64,000 bases of DNA from contig NZ_LYPB01000076.1 of the NCBI RefSeq assembly GCF_001653565.1, positions 111,628-175,627 on the forward strand, read 5' to 3'. Position 1 is the first letter of the stretch, and each line of letters begins with the position of its first letter. Below the pieces are notes generated by a model, which worked only from the letters and a program-made list of their open reading frames with translations, did not search any database and was not told where the DNA came from. A program made the translations under genes and the position numbers. The stretch is from Paenibacillus oryzisoli. GTDB lineage: Bacteria > Bacillota > Bacilli > Paenibacillales > NBRC-103111. Of the stretch, positions 24,352 to 32,801 are shown one piece after another.

Positions 24352-24394
24352 AGAGCAGCCTCCGCCTCCTGGAAAGGTACGGAATAACTGCTCT
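24352..24394 (-). terminator. Possible terminator of the 59-aa gene
   Basis: AGAGCAG pairs with CTGCTCT around an inner CCTTTCC-A-GGAGG element, followed on the minus strand by ATTTTCG. The T tract is short, so efficiency is uncertain. Confidence 0.4.
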
Positions 24395-24410
24395 AAACGT
24401 ATGAAGACGA

Positions 24411-24590
24411 CTATTTTTGATTCAGTTGATTTTCTTCATTATCTTCACTAATATCGTCTTTGGCAAGATTAATGGAAGATGTGCTTGGTGCGTTCTCCAA
24501 CGTATCATTGACGAAAGCCATATCTTGATTCTCTGCATTCGTATTCGTAGTACCTGTATAGTTGCCTTCATGTTTGTTATTTTCTACCAT
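24411..24590 (-). CDS. Small acidic Asn-rich hypothetical protein, 59 aa
   Basis: An ATG at 24590 is preceded by AAGGAAG at about eight bases and opens a 59-codon frame ending in TAG. The product is hydrophilic, rich in Asn, Glu, Asp and Thr ('NYTGTTNTNAENQD', 'DDISEDNEENQ'), without a membrane segment or signal peptide, and probably disordered. No family recognised. Spore formers encode many such small proteins, some of them spore-specific. Support comes from the ribosome site and low-complexity protein-like composition only. Confidence 0.5.
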   Translation of the reverse strand: MVENNKHEGNYTGTTNTNAENQDMAFVNDTLENAPSTSSINLAKDDISEDNEENQLNQK

Positions 24591-24751
24591 GGGAGCACTT
24601 CCTTTTCATCTGATTTACAGTACTCGGTTAATCTGCGCATAAGAGGAGGATTATATTCCCTTTTTTTAACGTGGTGAGTGAGCAGTGAGAGTCTGTATAG
24701 TTCCTTGGGACAAAATCCGCTATAATAAGCGAAGATGAAGAAAAAGGAGAG

Positions 24752-25069
24752 ATGTCAAAGATGAATACGTCTAACATTAAACATATGGTTGTTTTTAAAC
24801 TCCATGGGGGTAAAAATAACGCAAATGCTGAGCAATTCCTCAAAATCAGCGAGGAAGAGCTAACGACAATACCTGGTGTTGAGCAATTTGAGGTGCTGCG
24901 TCAAGTGAGTGCTAAGGCGGATTACGACTATGGTTTCTCTATGGTTTTTGCAAATCAGGCTGCGTACGAAGCTTATAACAATCACCCGGTACATACCCAG
25001 TATGTGGCTGAGCGTTGGATGAAAGAAGTCAGCTCCTTCCAAGAAATCGATTTCCAAATTTTCGAGTAA
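24752..25069 (+). CDS. Dabb-domain (stress-responsive A/B barrel) protein
   Basis: This 105-aa ferredoxin-like barrel protein starts with the Dabb signature 'NIKHMVVFKL' and continues with 'IPGVEQFEVLRQVS', 'YDYGFSMVFANQAAYEAY' and 'HPVHTQYV'. Members dimerise; few have known functions, some stabilise or cyclise small molecules, others are stress-induced. AAGGAG precedes two candidate ATGs (24752 and 24761), and spacing does not decide between them. Followed after 15 bases by the DUF2164 gene, probably in one operon. Confidence 0.88.
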   Translation: MSKMNTSNIKHMVVFKLHGGKNNANAEQFLKISEEELTTIPGVEQFEVLRQVSAKADYDYGFSMVFANQAAYEAYNNHPVHTQYVAERWMKEVSSFQEIDFQIFE

Positions 25070-25084
25070 AAGGGAGACGTACAG

Positions 25085-25339
25085 ATGAAAGTACTGAAAT
25101 TACCCAGGGAAGAGAAAGACGAGCTAATTAGTGATTTGCAGGAACATTTAGATGTCGAGCTAGGGGTAACGGTAGGTCAGATTGCTGCCGAGCAATTAAT
25201 CGATTACATGATTCAGCAGCTTACAGCTCCTATTTATAATCTTGCCATTGAAGATGCACTGAAAGGTGTTAGAGACCGAATGGCTGTGCTAGAGGACGAT
25301 CTCTACGCGATGAAAGTTACCAAGCTTACTCGGAGATAA
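25085..25339 (+). CDS. DUF2164 family protein, 84 aa
   Basis: This short helical protein matches the DUF2164 pattern: 'LPREEKDELISDLQEHLDVELGVTVGQIAAEQLIDYM' style N-terminal two thirds with 'ELG' and 'AEQLIDY', then 'NLAIEDALKGVRDRM'. Function is unknown. AGGGAGACG precedes the ATG. It lies between the Dabb and NUDIX genes with gaps of 15 and about 43 bases, so cotranscription is likely. Confidence 0.85.
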   Translation: MKVLKLPREEKDELISDLQEHLDVELGVTVGQIAAEQLIDYMIQQLTAPIYNLAIEDALKGVRDRMAVLEDDLYAMKVTKLTRR

Positions 25340-25382
25340 CGAAAATTTCTTTGAGCAAGAGCTGCAGATGAGGGAGCGTATG

Positions 25383-26018
25383 ATGAAGAAGTCGGAAGAA
25401 CAGTTTGATGTGTTTGATGAAAAAAGGAATTGGCTCGGCGTGGCGCCTCGCTCCGAAGTTCATGCCAAGGGACTATGGCATCAGACCTTTCAATGCTGGA
25501 TTGTCACCTTGAATGACAACGTACCGAAGCTCCTGCTTCAGTTGCGGCATCCTGACAAAGATTTGTTCCCAGATCTTCTGGATATTTCTTGTGCAGGGCA
25601 TCTCGCTGCTGGTGAAACAGTCGAAGAGGGGACTCGCGAACTCGAGGAAGAGTTAGGGCTCTCCGTTTCATTCGAGGATTTAATCCCCTGTGGTGTATTT
25701 GCCGAAGAGGATCTGATTTCGGATACGCTGATAGATCGCGAGTTCTGTCATGTGTTCCTATATCGCTGCGATCAGGCTCTTCGGAGTTATGAACTACAGC
25801 CAGATGAGGTGACAGGATTATTCGCTGTGGCTGTTTCGGATTTGAAACAACTCGTTAACGGCGTACGGGCAGAGATTACAGCGACTGGTTTTAAAAGAGG
25901 AGTCAATAATGAGTATGAAGATATCGAATGGCCAATTTCGTTAAAAGAAGTGGTACCTCATCCCTCAGCATATTTTGAGCTTCTTTTTCAAAAGTTGAGG
26001 GAACAGGGTTGGGAATGA
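25383..26018 (+). CDS. NUDIX hydrolase (YfcD/IPP-isomerase-like branch)
   Basis: This NUDIX enzyme of about 211 aa has the complete Nudix box 'GHLAAGETVEEGTRELEEEL' at about residues 75-94, with the REXXEE metal site. The N-terminal 'FDVFDEKRNWLGVAPRSEVHAKGLWHQTFQCW' arrangement is that of the YfcD/isopentenyl-diphosphate-isomerase-like group, hydrolysing an unknown nucleotide or diphosphate. I prefer ATG 25383, six bases after GGGAG; ATG 25380 and 25368 are also in frame. A hairpin terminator follows at 26025-26056. Confidence 0.88.
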   Translation: MKKSEEQFDVFDEKRNWLGVAPRSEVHAKGLWHQTFQCWIVTLNDNVPKLLLQLRHPDKDLFPDLLDISCAGHLAAGETVEEGTRELEEELGLSVSFEDLIPCGVFAEEDLISDTLIDREFCHVFLYRCDQALRSYELQPDEVTGLFAVAVSDLKQLVNGVRAEITATGFKRGVNNEYEDIEWPISLKEVVPHPSAYFELLFQKLREQGWE

Positions 26019-26024
26019 ATGAAA

Positions 26025-26056
26025 AAGAACCGAATCAGTTGATCTGATCGGTTCTT
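26025..26056 (+). terminator. Terminator downstream of the NUDIX gene
   Basis: AAGAACCGA-ATCAG pairs with CTGAT-CGGTTCTT around TTGAT. It ends the plus-strand unit, and its A-rich left flank could also serve the convergent minus-strand gene. Confidence 0.75.
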
Positions 26057-26073
26057 GTCGTGCGTGATGTCCT

Positions 26074-26238
26074 TTAAGCGAAATAGGCATTCGCAACATA
26101 GACATACGCGATGTAACACACGATGGAGAGCCCAATACAGGTGATTCCCCATGCGATTTTTTGCTTAAACAAGAGTAAGAATCCTGCACTGAAAGCGGAT
26201 CCCATGATAAGCATTGAAATAAAAGTTAGCACACCCAT
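26074..26238 (-). CDS. Small two-helix membrane protein, 54 aa
   Basis: An ATG at 26238 with AAGGAG at eight bases opens a 54-codon frame. The product is almost entirely hydrophobic: helix 1 at about residues 2-24, a short basic turn 'KQKIA', and helix 2 at about 29-52. It begins 15 bases after the DUF2533-type gene, so the two are cotranscribed. Function unknown; small inner-membrane proteins of this sort are often missed by annotation. Confidence 0.7.
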   Translation of the reverse strand: MGVLTFISMLIMGSAFSAGFLLLFKQKIAWGITCIGLSIVCYIAYVYVANAYFA

Positions 26239-26252
26239 GGAAATGTATCTCC

Positions 26253-26507
26253 TTACCCTTTGTTTACGTAATCACGAACCATATCCTCAGTAACAAGGGA
26301 ACGGAGTGGAGAGATACCTTTTTGGGCATGGGCGATAATTTGGGTTGTAACTGCGTTGATGGCATCAACGTTAAATGGCAACCCGCGTTTGCACAGATCA
26401 ACAGCCGCTTCGATGGCGTGCTCACGCTGTGCATCAAGCTCAGCAAATCGAACGAGATGCAAATGCTGTGCATTCGAATGTTTGGAAATCGCTTCATGTA
26501 CATTCAT
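26253..26507 (-). CDS. ypbS: DUF2533 family protein (YpbS-like)
   Basis: This 84-aa soluble protein has the layout of the Bacillus YpbS family: 'VHEAISKHSNAQ' at the N-terminus, 'REHAIEAAVDLCKRGLPFNVDAINAVT' in the middle and a C-terminal 'TEDMVRDYV'. Function is unknown. AAAGGAG precedes the ATG by about eight bases. It heads a two-gene unit with the small membrane protein and is divergent from hrpB. Confidence 0.82.
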   Translation of the reverse strand: MNVHEAISKHSNAQHLHLVRFAELDAQREHAIEAAVDLCKRGLPFNVDAINAVTTQIIAHAQKGISPLRSLVTEDMVRDYVNKG

Positions 26508-26669
26508 GTTAAAGTTCTCCTTTAGTGACTAGATTGTCTTCTAGTATACACGATTGAAAAGCGAAGGAACAGGTTTCCGAACAGAAAACAGATGAACAAA
26601 TCGTGATCTTTCATTCATTGTGCTAACAATTAATGGCATTAATAAGATAGAGAACTCGGAGTGAACCCC

Positions 26670-29156
26670 ATGAATGTGCTACCTATTACGGCAATACTCC
26701 CACAACTAATACATACTTTACAAGAACGCACCTGTGCCATCCTAGTCGCGCAGCCTGGTGCGGGCAAAACAACACAAGTTCCATTAGCCTTATTGGAGGA
26801 GGCGTGGTTGCAAGGGCAGAAGATTCTCATGCTCGAGCCAAGAAGACTTGCAGCACGCGCAGCAGCACGATACATGGCTAACCTGTTAGGAGAAGTGGTC
26901 GGTCAAACGGTTGGTTATCGGGTGAAAAATGATACACGTGTTGGACCGACTACGCGCATTGAAGTTATTACGGAAGGTGTTTTAACCCGTATGCTGCAGC
27001 AGGATCCTGCGCTGGATGGGGTCGGCATCGTCATTTTTGATGAATTTCATGAGCGCAGCTTGCATGCAGACATTGGGCTGGCTTTGAGTCGTCAATCACA
27101 AACGCTGCTTCGGGATGACTTAAGGATTCTACTGATGTCAGCAACCTTGGAAGCGCAAGAGATTTCAGCGCTTTTGGACGATGCTCCGATTATTGAGAGT
27201 GAAGGGCGAATCTATCCAGTTGATACTCGCTATCTACAACAGAAAGTGATAGGGAGAATAGAACCCGCAGTAGTCGCAAGTATTGGGCAAGCTTTGCAAG
27301 CGCATGCTGGAAGTATTCTAGTATTCCTGCCAGGTGCAGCAGAAATCCATCGTGTAGCGAATGGACTGGCAGCGTTGCGATTAGGAGAAGCGGTGCATGT
27401 TGCGCCTCTATACGCGAATCTCTCGTTGGAGGATCAAGACCAAGCGCTGGCGGCTGTTCGCACGCCTGGTCATCGCAAGGTCGTGCTCGCTACCTCGATC
27501 GCTGAAACCAGCTTGACGGTCGAGGGGATCACGGTCGTAATCGACTGCGGGCTCATGCGTGTACCGCGATTCTCGCCCCGCACCGGTATGACGCGTCTGA
27601 CGACGGTGCCCGTATCCGTTGCCTCTGCCGATCAACGCAGAGGCAGAGCAGGGCGTCTCGGTCCAGGCGTGTGTTACCGCCTATGGACCGAGACCGAGCA
27701 GCGGCAGCTCCCGCCGAGCTCAACGCCCGAGATCCGCGAAGCGGATCTCGCCCCGTTGGCGCTGGATCTCGCCGCCTGGGGCGCGCCAGACCCCGCTGCG
27801 CTGGTCTGGCTAGACCCACCGCCTGCCCCTGCGTATCAGCAGGCGCGGGAACTGCTCGTGCAGCTAGGCGCGCTGCACGAGAACGGGGGCCTAACGCCGC
27901 ACGGCAAGCGTGTCGCGGCGTTAGGCCTGCACCCGCGGCTTGCGCACATGGTGCTGCAAGCCATCCCGCTTGAGCTCGGCGCGCTGGCGTGCGAGCTCGC
28001 GGTCATGCTCAGCGAGCGCGATTTCATGCGCGCCGCCGAGAAGGATGCGGATGTGCGCACCCGCATCGAAGAGCTCTGGCGCGCGCTGCGAGGCGACGCG
28101 CGCGAGGGTGTGGACCTTGGCTTTTGCCGCCGTATCGCGACGGAGGCCAAGGTCTTGATGCAGTCGCTCGGCGTGCAGCCGAGCGTGAGCTCTGCGGCGG
28201 CGAGCGGACTGCTGCTCGCCTTCGCTTACCCCGACCGCGTCGCGCAGCGGCGGTCGGCGGGGCGGTTTACGCTCGCGAACGGCCGCGGGGCCGTGCTGCC
28301 GGAGCTGCAGCCTCTCTCGAACGAGCGATATATCGTCGCAGCAGAGCTGGACGATAGCGGAACAGAGAGCCGCATCTATCTTGCGGCTCCTCTACAAGAG
28401 GAGGAGCTGTTCACTGCATTTGAAAACCATATCCGCAAGGAGCAAGTGGTAGAATGGGACAGTGCAGTAGGCTCTGTACGAGTGAGAGAGCGGTGGCAGC
28501 TAGGTGCGATTACACTCAAAGATAAACCGCTGCATGACCCCGATCCAGACCTAGTTCTTCATACTTTGCTAGAAGGAATACGTTCGGAATCCTTAGATGT
28601 CTTGCCCTGGACACGATCAGCGCGTCAATTTCAGGAACGAAGCATCTTTCTACACCATTTTATAGAAAATTGGCCTGATCTTCGGGAAGAAACGTTGCTG
28701 ACAACCATTGAAACATGGCTAGGTCCACAACTGTACGGGGTCAAAAGTAAAGGCGCATTGAGCCGTCTTAACTTGACAAGCCTATTAGAAGGAATGCTAA
28801 CATGGGAGCAAAGACGTTCGTTAGACGAATGGGCGCCTACGCACATTCAAGTGCCAAGTGGGTCACGAATTCCCGTTGACTATAGCAACATAGAATCACC
28901 GACACTATCTGTCCGGTTGCAAGAGATGTTCGGATTAGCGGATACGCCTCGTATTGCAAAAGGAAGGGTGCCTGTCACGTTGCACTTGTTATCGCCCGCA
29001 CAGCGGCCGATGCAGGTGACGAAGGATTTGGCTAGCTTTTGGCGGGATGCCTACTTCGAAGTAAAGAAAGATCTCAAGGGCCGTTATCCCAAGCACTACT
29101 GGCCGGATGATCCCATGGCAGCCATTCCGACGAACCGTGCAAAACCTAGAACCTGA
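26670..29156 (+). CDS. hrpB: ATP-dependent helicase HrpB
   Basis: This DEAH/RHA-family helicase of about 828 aa has motif I 'AQPGAGKTT' (about 33-41), motif Ia 'LEPRRLAARAAA', motif II 'DEFHER', the HrpB variant of DEAH, motif III 'MSATL', and motif VI 'QRRGRAGRLGPG'. The helicase-associated and HrpB C-terminal domains follow. Its cellular role is poorly known. ATG 26670, eight bases after GGAG, is preferred over a GTG at 26661. Oddity: the segment 27540-28340 is very GC-rich (28081-28140 is about 72% GC, 28561-28620 about 45%), with no break in the reading frame. Confidence 0.95.
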   Translation: MNVLPITAILPQLIHTLQERTCAILVAQPGAGKTTQVPLALLEEAWLQGQKILMLEPRRLAARAAARYMANLLGEVVGQTVGYRVKNDTRVGPTTRIEVITEGVLTRMLQQDPALDGVGIVIFDEFHERSLHADIGLALSRQSQTLLRDDLRILLMSATLEAQEISALLDDAPIIESEGRIYPVDTRYLQQKVIGRIEPAVVASIGQALQAHAGSILVFLPGAAEIHRVANGLAALRLGEAVHVAPLYANLSLEDQDQALAAVRTPGHRKVVLATSIAETSLTVEGITVVIDCGLMRVPRFSPRTGMTRLTTVPVSVASADQRRGRAGRLGPGVCYRLWTETEQRQLPPSSTPEIREADLAPLALDLAAWGAPDPAALVWLDPPPAPAYQQARELLVQLGALHENGGLTPHGKRVAALGLHPRLAHMVLQAIPLELGALACELAVMLSERDFMRAAEKDADVRTRIEELWRALRGDAREGVDLGFCRRIATEAKVLMQSLGVQPSVSSAAASGLLLAFAYPDRVAQRRSAGRFTLANGRGAVLPELQPLSNERYIVAAELDDSGTESRIYLAAPLQEEELFTAFENHIRKEQVVEWDSAVGSVRVRERWQLGAITLKDKPLHDPDPDLVLHTLLEGIRSESLDVLPWTRSARQFQERSIFLHHFIENWPDLREETLLTTIETWLGPQLYGVKSKGALSRLNLTSLLEGMLTWEQRRSLDEWAPTHIQVPSGSRIPVDYSNIESPTLSVRLQEMFGLADTPRIAKGRVPVTLHLLSPAQRPMQVTKDLASFWRDAYFEVKKDLKGRYPKHYWPDDPMAAIPTNRAKPRT

Positions 29157-29189
29157 ACCCATGCATACTAGAAAGGAACGGAAGGAGTC

Positions 29190-29909
29190 ATGACCATTCA
29201 CGATGATACTGCTGAGATCGTTATCTATATGTCAGCTGGTTTTGCAACTGCGTCTAACTTCCTGGATGACTTTGCAGCGAAACTTGTTTGGCGATATGAG
29301 CAAGCAGGCAGACGTGTGCGTGTTCATGTGCACTTTCCATACGGTGACTGGGACCGATCAAAGCAAGGTCAGTTGAGCGAGATTGTGCGTGACATGTGGC
29401 ATAATGCCCATCGCAAGAAATCGGTTCATGGGGGTGAAAGTTTGCTCCAATTGGTCGTTTCTACAATGAGGCAGGGGGAAAAACTGCTTTTCATCGGTCA
29501 TAGCGCTGGTGCCATAGCCTCTATCTTGGCAGCAAAAGAACTGGAACATCACGGCTGCGATATCCTTGGAGTCATTCAAGTTGGTTCACCGAGATGTGCG
29601 ATTCCAGCCTCTTTGAAAAACAAAGTGTTATACCTGCATGCTAGGAATCCGCAGAATCAATCTCGCGATCCTATTCCTAGACTGGGAACATGGGGGGGAT
29701 GGAGCCGAACACGGTTAGGCATCTACGGTTGGAACCGCTCGAAACATGCACCGATTCACCAGCGCATGCTCCCGATCGTCGGGAGTCATGCTGATTATTT
29801 TAGAGATCACAATCCCTATATATGGGAACAAGCATCGAATTTACAGACCACCATGAACGCAATTTGGACATGGCTACAAACAATAGAAAAGGATGTTGAA
29901 CATGATTGA
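29190..29909 (+). CDS. Alpha/beta-hydrolase, lipase-like, 239 aa
   Basis: The nucleophile elbow 'LLFIGHSAGAIAS' gives GHSAG with Ser at about residue 107, and a C-terminal His follows in 'VGSHADYF'. There is no signal peptide, so it is presumably cytoplasmic. The fold suggests an esterase or lipase, but the substrate is unknown. The ATG has AAGGAG close upstream. The last eight bases overlap the start of the next gene, so both are coupled. It follows hrpB by about 33 bases and may share its transcript. Confidence 0.82.
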   Translation: MTIHDDTAEIVIYMSAGFATASNFLDDFAAKLVWRYEQAGRRVRVHVHFPYGDWDRSKQGQLSEIVRDMWHNAHRKKSVHGGESLLQLVVSTMRQGEKLLFIGHSAGAIASILAAKELEHHGCDILGVIQVGSPRCAIPASLKNKVLYLHARNPQNQSRDPIPRLGTWGGWSRTRLGIYGWNRSKHAPIHQRMLPIVGSHADYFRDHNPYIWEQASNLQTTMNAIWTWLQTIEKDVEHD

Positions 29910-30165
29910 AATTTTGAAAGCAAGTATGGTACATAGCAAAGAAGATGGCTACCTCGGTCATGTGGAATTCAAAGTGGAAGGCCATGAGCATCCTTATGAA
30001 ATCACGCTTCAAAGCCCAAAAGGCAAAAACGACTGGAGCTATGCCCTTCATTTCCTGCGCGAATCTGGCAAAGAAGAGGATATCGAAGCGGTTGAGGAAT
30101 TATTAGAGGAAGACGAGTGGTTTGATCTGCTTGTCAACGCTGCGCGAGAAACTGTGGCGAAGTAA
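29902..30165 (+). CDS. Hypothetical acidic protein, 87 aa
   Basis: Function unknown. The start is taken as ATG 29902, nine bases after AAAAGGA; an ATG at 29893 abuts the ribosome site. The product has a beta-rich N-terminal half ('HVEFKVEGHEHPYEITLQS') and a strongly acidic helical C-terminal half ('EEDIEAVEELLEEDEWFDLL'). No membrane segment. It overlaps the hydrolase gene by eight bases, and a perfect terminator follows. Confidence 0.75.
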   Translation: MIEILKASMVHSKEDGYLGHVEFKVEGHEHPYEITLQSPKGKNDWSYALHFLRESGKEEDIEAVEELLEEDEWFDLLVNAARETVAK

Positions 30166-30190
30166 ATTCACGTTATTGTAGTATGAATAG

Positions 30191-30230
30191 CAAACAAACA
30201 ACCGTGCGATCGCACGGTTGTTTGTTTTTG
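30191..30230. terminator. Strong perfect-palindrome terminator
   Basis: AAACAAACAACCGTGCG and its exact complement meet at GATC-centred CGATCG, followed by TTTTTG. It works in either direction. The 250 bases between it and the fabF-type gene hold nothing I can identify. Confidence 0.9.
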
Positions 30231-30486
30231 AAACTGCTTTTGCAATGCAACAAAGTGTCCCCCAGATTGATTTCACTGAGACCTCACGGACACCGAGCTA
30301 ATAATCCTGCTCGACTGCCATACTCCTAACCTCTGGAGTACACTTCACCACATAGCCATGTGACATATTTCAACTAACAATATTTGAAAATTGTCATTTC
30401 ACATTTGCTGAAAAGAGATTTGCTGTGCGTTCCCTAGTTTCCAGAGCCAGTTTCCTGTTTTCCGTTTCCAATGCCTGTTCATCTCC

Positions 30487-31722
30487 TCATCCGAACTTCT
30501 TGAATAGCAACACGGCATTATGCCCACCGAATCCAAATGAGCTCGACAAGCCGTACTGCAGCTCTGCACGTCGTGCTGCATGAGGTACATAATCCAGATC
30601 ACACTGTGGATCAGGGTTGTCCAGATTGATGGTTGGAGGGATGAGGTTGTCCTGTAAGGTCTTGATTAGGGCGACGGCCTCGACACCGCCGGCGGCGCCT
30701 AGCATGTGGCCGATCATGGATTTGTTGGCGCTGATCGGCACGTTGTATGCGTTACTTCCAAGTAAACGCTTGATGGCCAGTGTCTCGGAGAGATCACCTG
30801 CGACGGTGCTTGTCGCATGTGCGTTGATGGTGCTGATCTCCGAGGCGTCGATCCCCGCATCGACCAGCGCTTCGCGCATGGCTCGGTAAGCCCCCGAGCC
30901 CTCAGGATCGGTCGCCACGATGTGGTAGGCGTCCGAGGTGGATCCATAGCCGACGATCTCGGCATGGATCCGTGCCCCGCGTCGCTCTGCATGCTCGAGC
31001 GACTCCAAGACCAACACGCCGGCTCCTTCGGCGGCGACGAATCCGTCGCGCTGCGCATCGAACGGGCGACTCGCCTGCTCCGGCGCGTCGCAGCGCGTCG
31101 ACAACGCGGTTGCGTTGCCGAAGCCAGCGAGCGCGAGGTCGGTGACCGTCGCTTCGGCGCCGCCGGCAATCACAGCATCTGCGCCTCCGCGCTGGATGAG
31201 CTTAAAGGCCTCGCCAATGGCGTTATTGCCCGTTGCGCAAGCGGTAACGGGAGCCAAGGAAGGCCCTTTGGCGCCGTACAATATGCTAACCTGAGCAGCA
31301 GCCATGTTCGCGATCATCATCGGAACAACGGTCGGACTGACTCGGCTTGGCCCTCGCTCAAGCAAAGTCCGATAGTTGTCTAGAATCGTCTGAATGCCGC
31401 CGATGCCCGAGCCGATATAGACGCCAATTCGCTCCTCGTTGGAGGCATCAATCACGAGATTAGCGTCTTCGAGGGCTTGCTTAGCAGCTGCAACGGCAAA
31501 CTGGCAGTAGCGATCCATGCGTCGTACCTCGCGACGTCCAACGGCGGCTTCGGCATCGAAATCCCGAACAACGCCAGCGAAATTCGTTTTGTAATGGGAT
31601 GTGTCGAAATGCTCAATCGCCGTAATACCAGATTGCCCCTTCGTCAGATTCCCCCAGAATGTATCCACCTGATTTCCTATTGGCGTAATGACGCCCATAC
31701 CTGTAATAACCACACGATTCAT
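30487..31722 (-). CDS. fabF: Beta-ketoacyl-ACP synthase II (FabF), stand-alone copy
   Basis: This 411-aa condensing enzyme of fatty-acid elongation joins malonyl-ACP to acyl-ACP. The Cys-His-His triad is complete: Cys162 in 'TACATGNNAIG', His302 in 'NAHATSTVAGD' and His339 in 'SMIGHMLGAAGG'. Small departures from housekeeping FabF (CATGNN for CASGTN, NAHAT for NAHGT) suggest a specialised paralog. It is not among other fab genes. AGGAGG precedes the ATG. It is divergent from an XRE-family regulator, with a shared palindrome between, so local regulation is likely. The stretch 30690-31260 is unusually GC-rich. Confidence 0.93.
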   Translation of the reverse strand: MNRVVITGMGVITPIGNQVDTFWGNLTKGQSGITAIEHFDTSHYKTNFAGVVRDFDAEAAVGRREVRRMDRYCQFAVAAAKQALEDANLVIDASNEERIGVYIGSGIGGIQTILDNYRTLLERGPSRVSPTVVPMMIANMAAAQVSILYGAKGPSLAPVTACATGNNAIGEAFKLIQRGGADAVIAGGAEATVTDLALAGFGNATALSTRCDAPEQASRPFDAQRDGFVAAEGAGVLVLESLEHAERRGARIHAEIVGYGSTSDAYHIVATDPEGSGAYRAMREALVDAGIDASEISTINAHATSTVAGDLSETLAIKRLLGSNAYNVPISANKSMIGHMLGAAGGVEAVALIKTLQDNLIPPTINLDNPDPQCDLDYVPHAARRAELQYGLSSSFGFGGHNAVLLFKKFG

Positions 31723-31768
31723 CGCAACGTCCTCCTTTTTTTAATAGAATGTCACACTGCGTATCCTA

Positions 31769-31797
31769 TTACAAGTTACCGTTTATACTGGTATAAT
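31769..31797 (+). promoter_or_regulatory. Divergent promoters with a shared palindrome (31783-31796)
   Basis: TTACAA (31769-31774), 17 bases and TATAAT (31792-31797) form a plus-strand promoter for the regulator. TTATAC-TG-GTATAA at 31783-31796 is a perfect inverted repeat overlapping its -10. On the minus strand TTATAC and TGTAAT are also 17 bases apart, a candidate fabF promoter. The palindrome could let the XRE protein control both genes. Confidence 0.5.
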
Positions 31798-31834
31798 GGC
31801 TTCTATGATACTAGGTTAAGGAGGAATCACGAGC

Positions 31835-32677
31835 ATGAACACGAAGGAGCGGCTTCAAGAATTATCTAACTTTCTCACGGCACATCGGTCACGTATCCAA
31901 CCGCAAGAAGTAGGATTATTGGGAGGGAGCAGGCGCCGTACGCCTGGTTTGCGCCGCGAGGAAGTCGCGACAATTGCTGGTGTCAGTACGACATGGTATA
32001 CCTGGCTGGAACAAGGGAGAGACATCAAAATGTCCGTACAAGTTCTTGATCGCATAGCAATGGCTTTACAACTCAACGAGGATGAGCGGCAGTATTTGTT
32101 CAGTTTAGCGTTGGAACAACCAGCGCCAGCAACTTTTGTTGATCAAATACCGACGATAAGTCCAGCTTTGAACCGGATTTTGACGGAGCTACATGATTGT
32201 CCCACGATTGTTTCTGATCGCCGGTGTCACATTGTTGGTTGGAATCAAGCTGCTGCGGCTGTCTTTCTAGACTTTGCTAAGCTCCCGGAACTAGAACGTA
32301 ATATGATTTGGCTACTTTTTACCCGCAAAGAACTGAAATCATTGGCTGTCAATTGGAGTGACTTTGCCAAAGGATTCTTGTCGATGTTTCGTTCATATTA
32401 TGGTCAATATGTAGGAGATAACTGGTATAGTGAGTTTATTGAGGAATTGAGTGAGCGGAGCAAAGATTTCCGAGCTTTCTGGAATGAAAGTGATGTTAGC
32501 ACGGCACCAGAAGTTTTCATTGAGTTCCGACACGCCAAGGTTGGGAAAATGTTGTTTGATCTCACAACCTTGCAAGTACAAGGAAGAACGGATCTGAGAT
32601 GCAGTGTGTACACACCTTCGATCGGATCTGATACGGATACGAAGATTAGGCTCCTGATGAGTAAATTAGGCGAATAA
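31835..32677 (+). CDS. XRE-family regulator with MmyB-like ligand-binding domain
   Basis: This 280-aa regulator has an N-terminal helix-turn-helix (about residues 10-80, with 'GLRREEVATIAGVSTTWYTWLEQG') followed by the MmyB-like PAS-fold domain ('VGWNQAAAAVF', 'ARNMIWLLF'-type motif here 'ERNMIWLLFT'). MmyB-type domains have been reported to bind fatty acids or other ligands. Being divergent from a lone fabF makes a lipid-responsive circuit plausible. AGGAGG precedes the ATG with good spacing. Confidence 0.9.
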   Translation: MNTKERLQELSNFLTAHRSRIQPQEVGLLGGSRRRTPGLRREEVATIAGVSTTWYTWLEQGRDIKMSVQVLDRIAMALQLNEDERQYLFSLALEQPAPATFVDQIPTISPALNRILTELHDCPTIVSDRRCHIVGWNQAAAAVFLDFAKLPELERNMIWLLFTRKELKSLAVNWSDFAKGFLSMFRSYYGQYVGDNWYSEFIEELSERSKDFRAFWNESDVSTAPEVFIEFRHAKVGKMLFDLTTLQVQGRTDLRCSVYTPSIGSDTDTKIRLLMSKLGE

Positions 32678-32801
32678 CAACTTCACAAGACACGGATATA
32701 CCGACGGCCTTCGTAGGTTACAATGAGGAGCTTGCGCTGCATCTGTTTGAAGCTGTTGAACGAAATGTCACATTTGTCTATATAAAAGCAATTTACGTCC
32801 A

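Noticed and set aside
27408..28357. Several long open frames on both strands inside hrpB (for example 27553-27819 minus and 27989-28357 plus)
   Set aside because: They lie in the GC-rich island where stop codons are rare, have no ribosome sites and encode Arg/Ala-rich text; they are shadows of hrpB.
30231..30486. Gene or small RNA between the 30191 terminator and fabF
   Set aside because: No ORF with a ribosome site, promoter-terminator pair or repeat could be supported.
30714..31383. Open frames of 151 and 188 codons overlapping fabF
   Set aside because: Same cause: GC-rich coding sequence with few stops. The fabF frame has all catalytic motifs, the others none.
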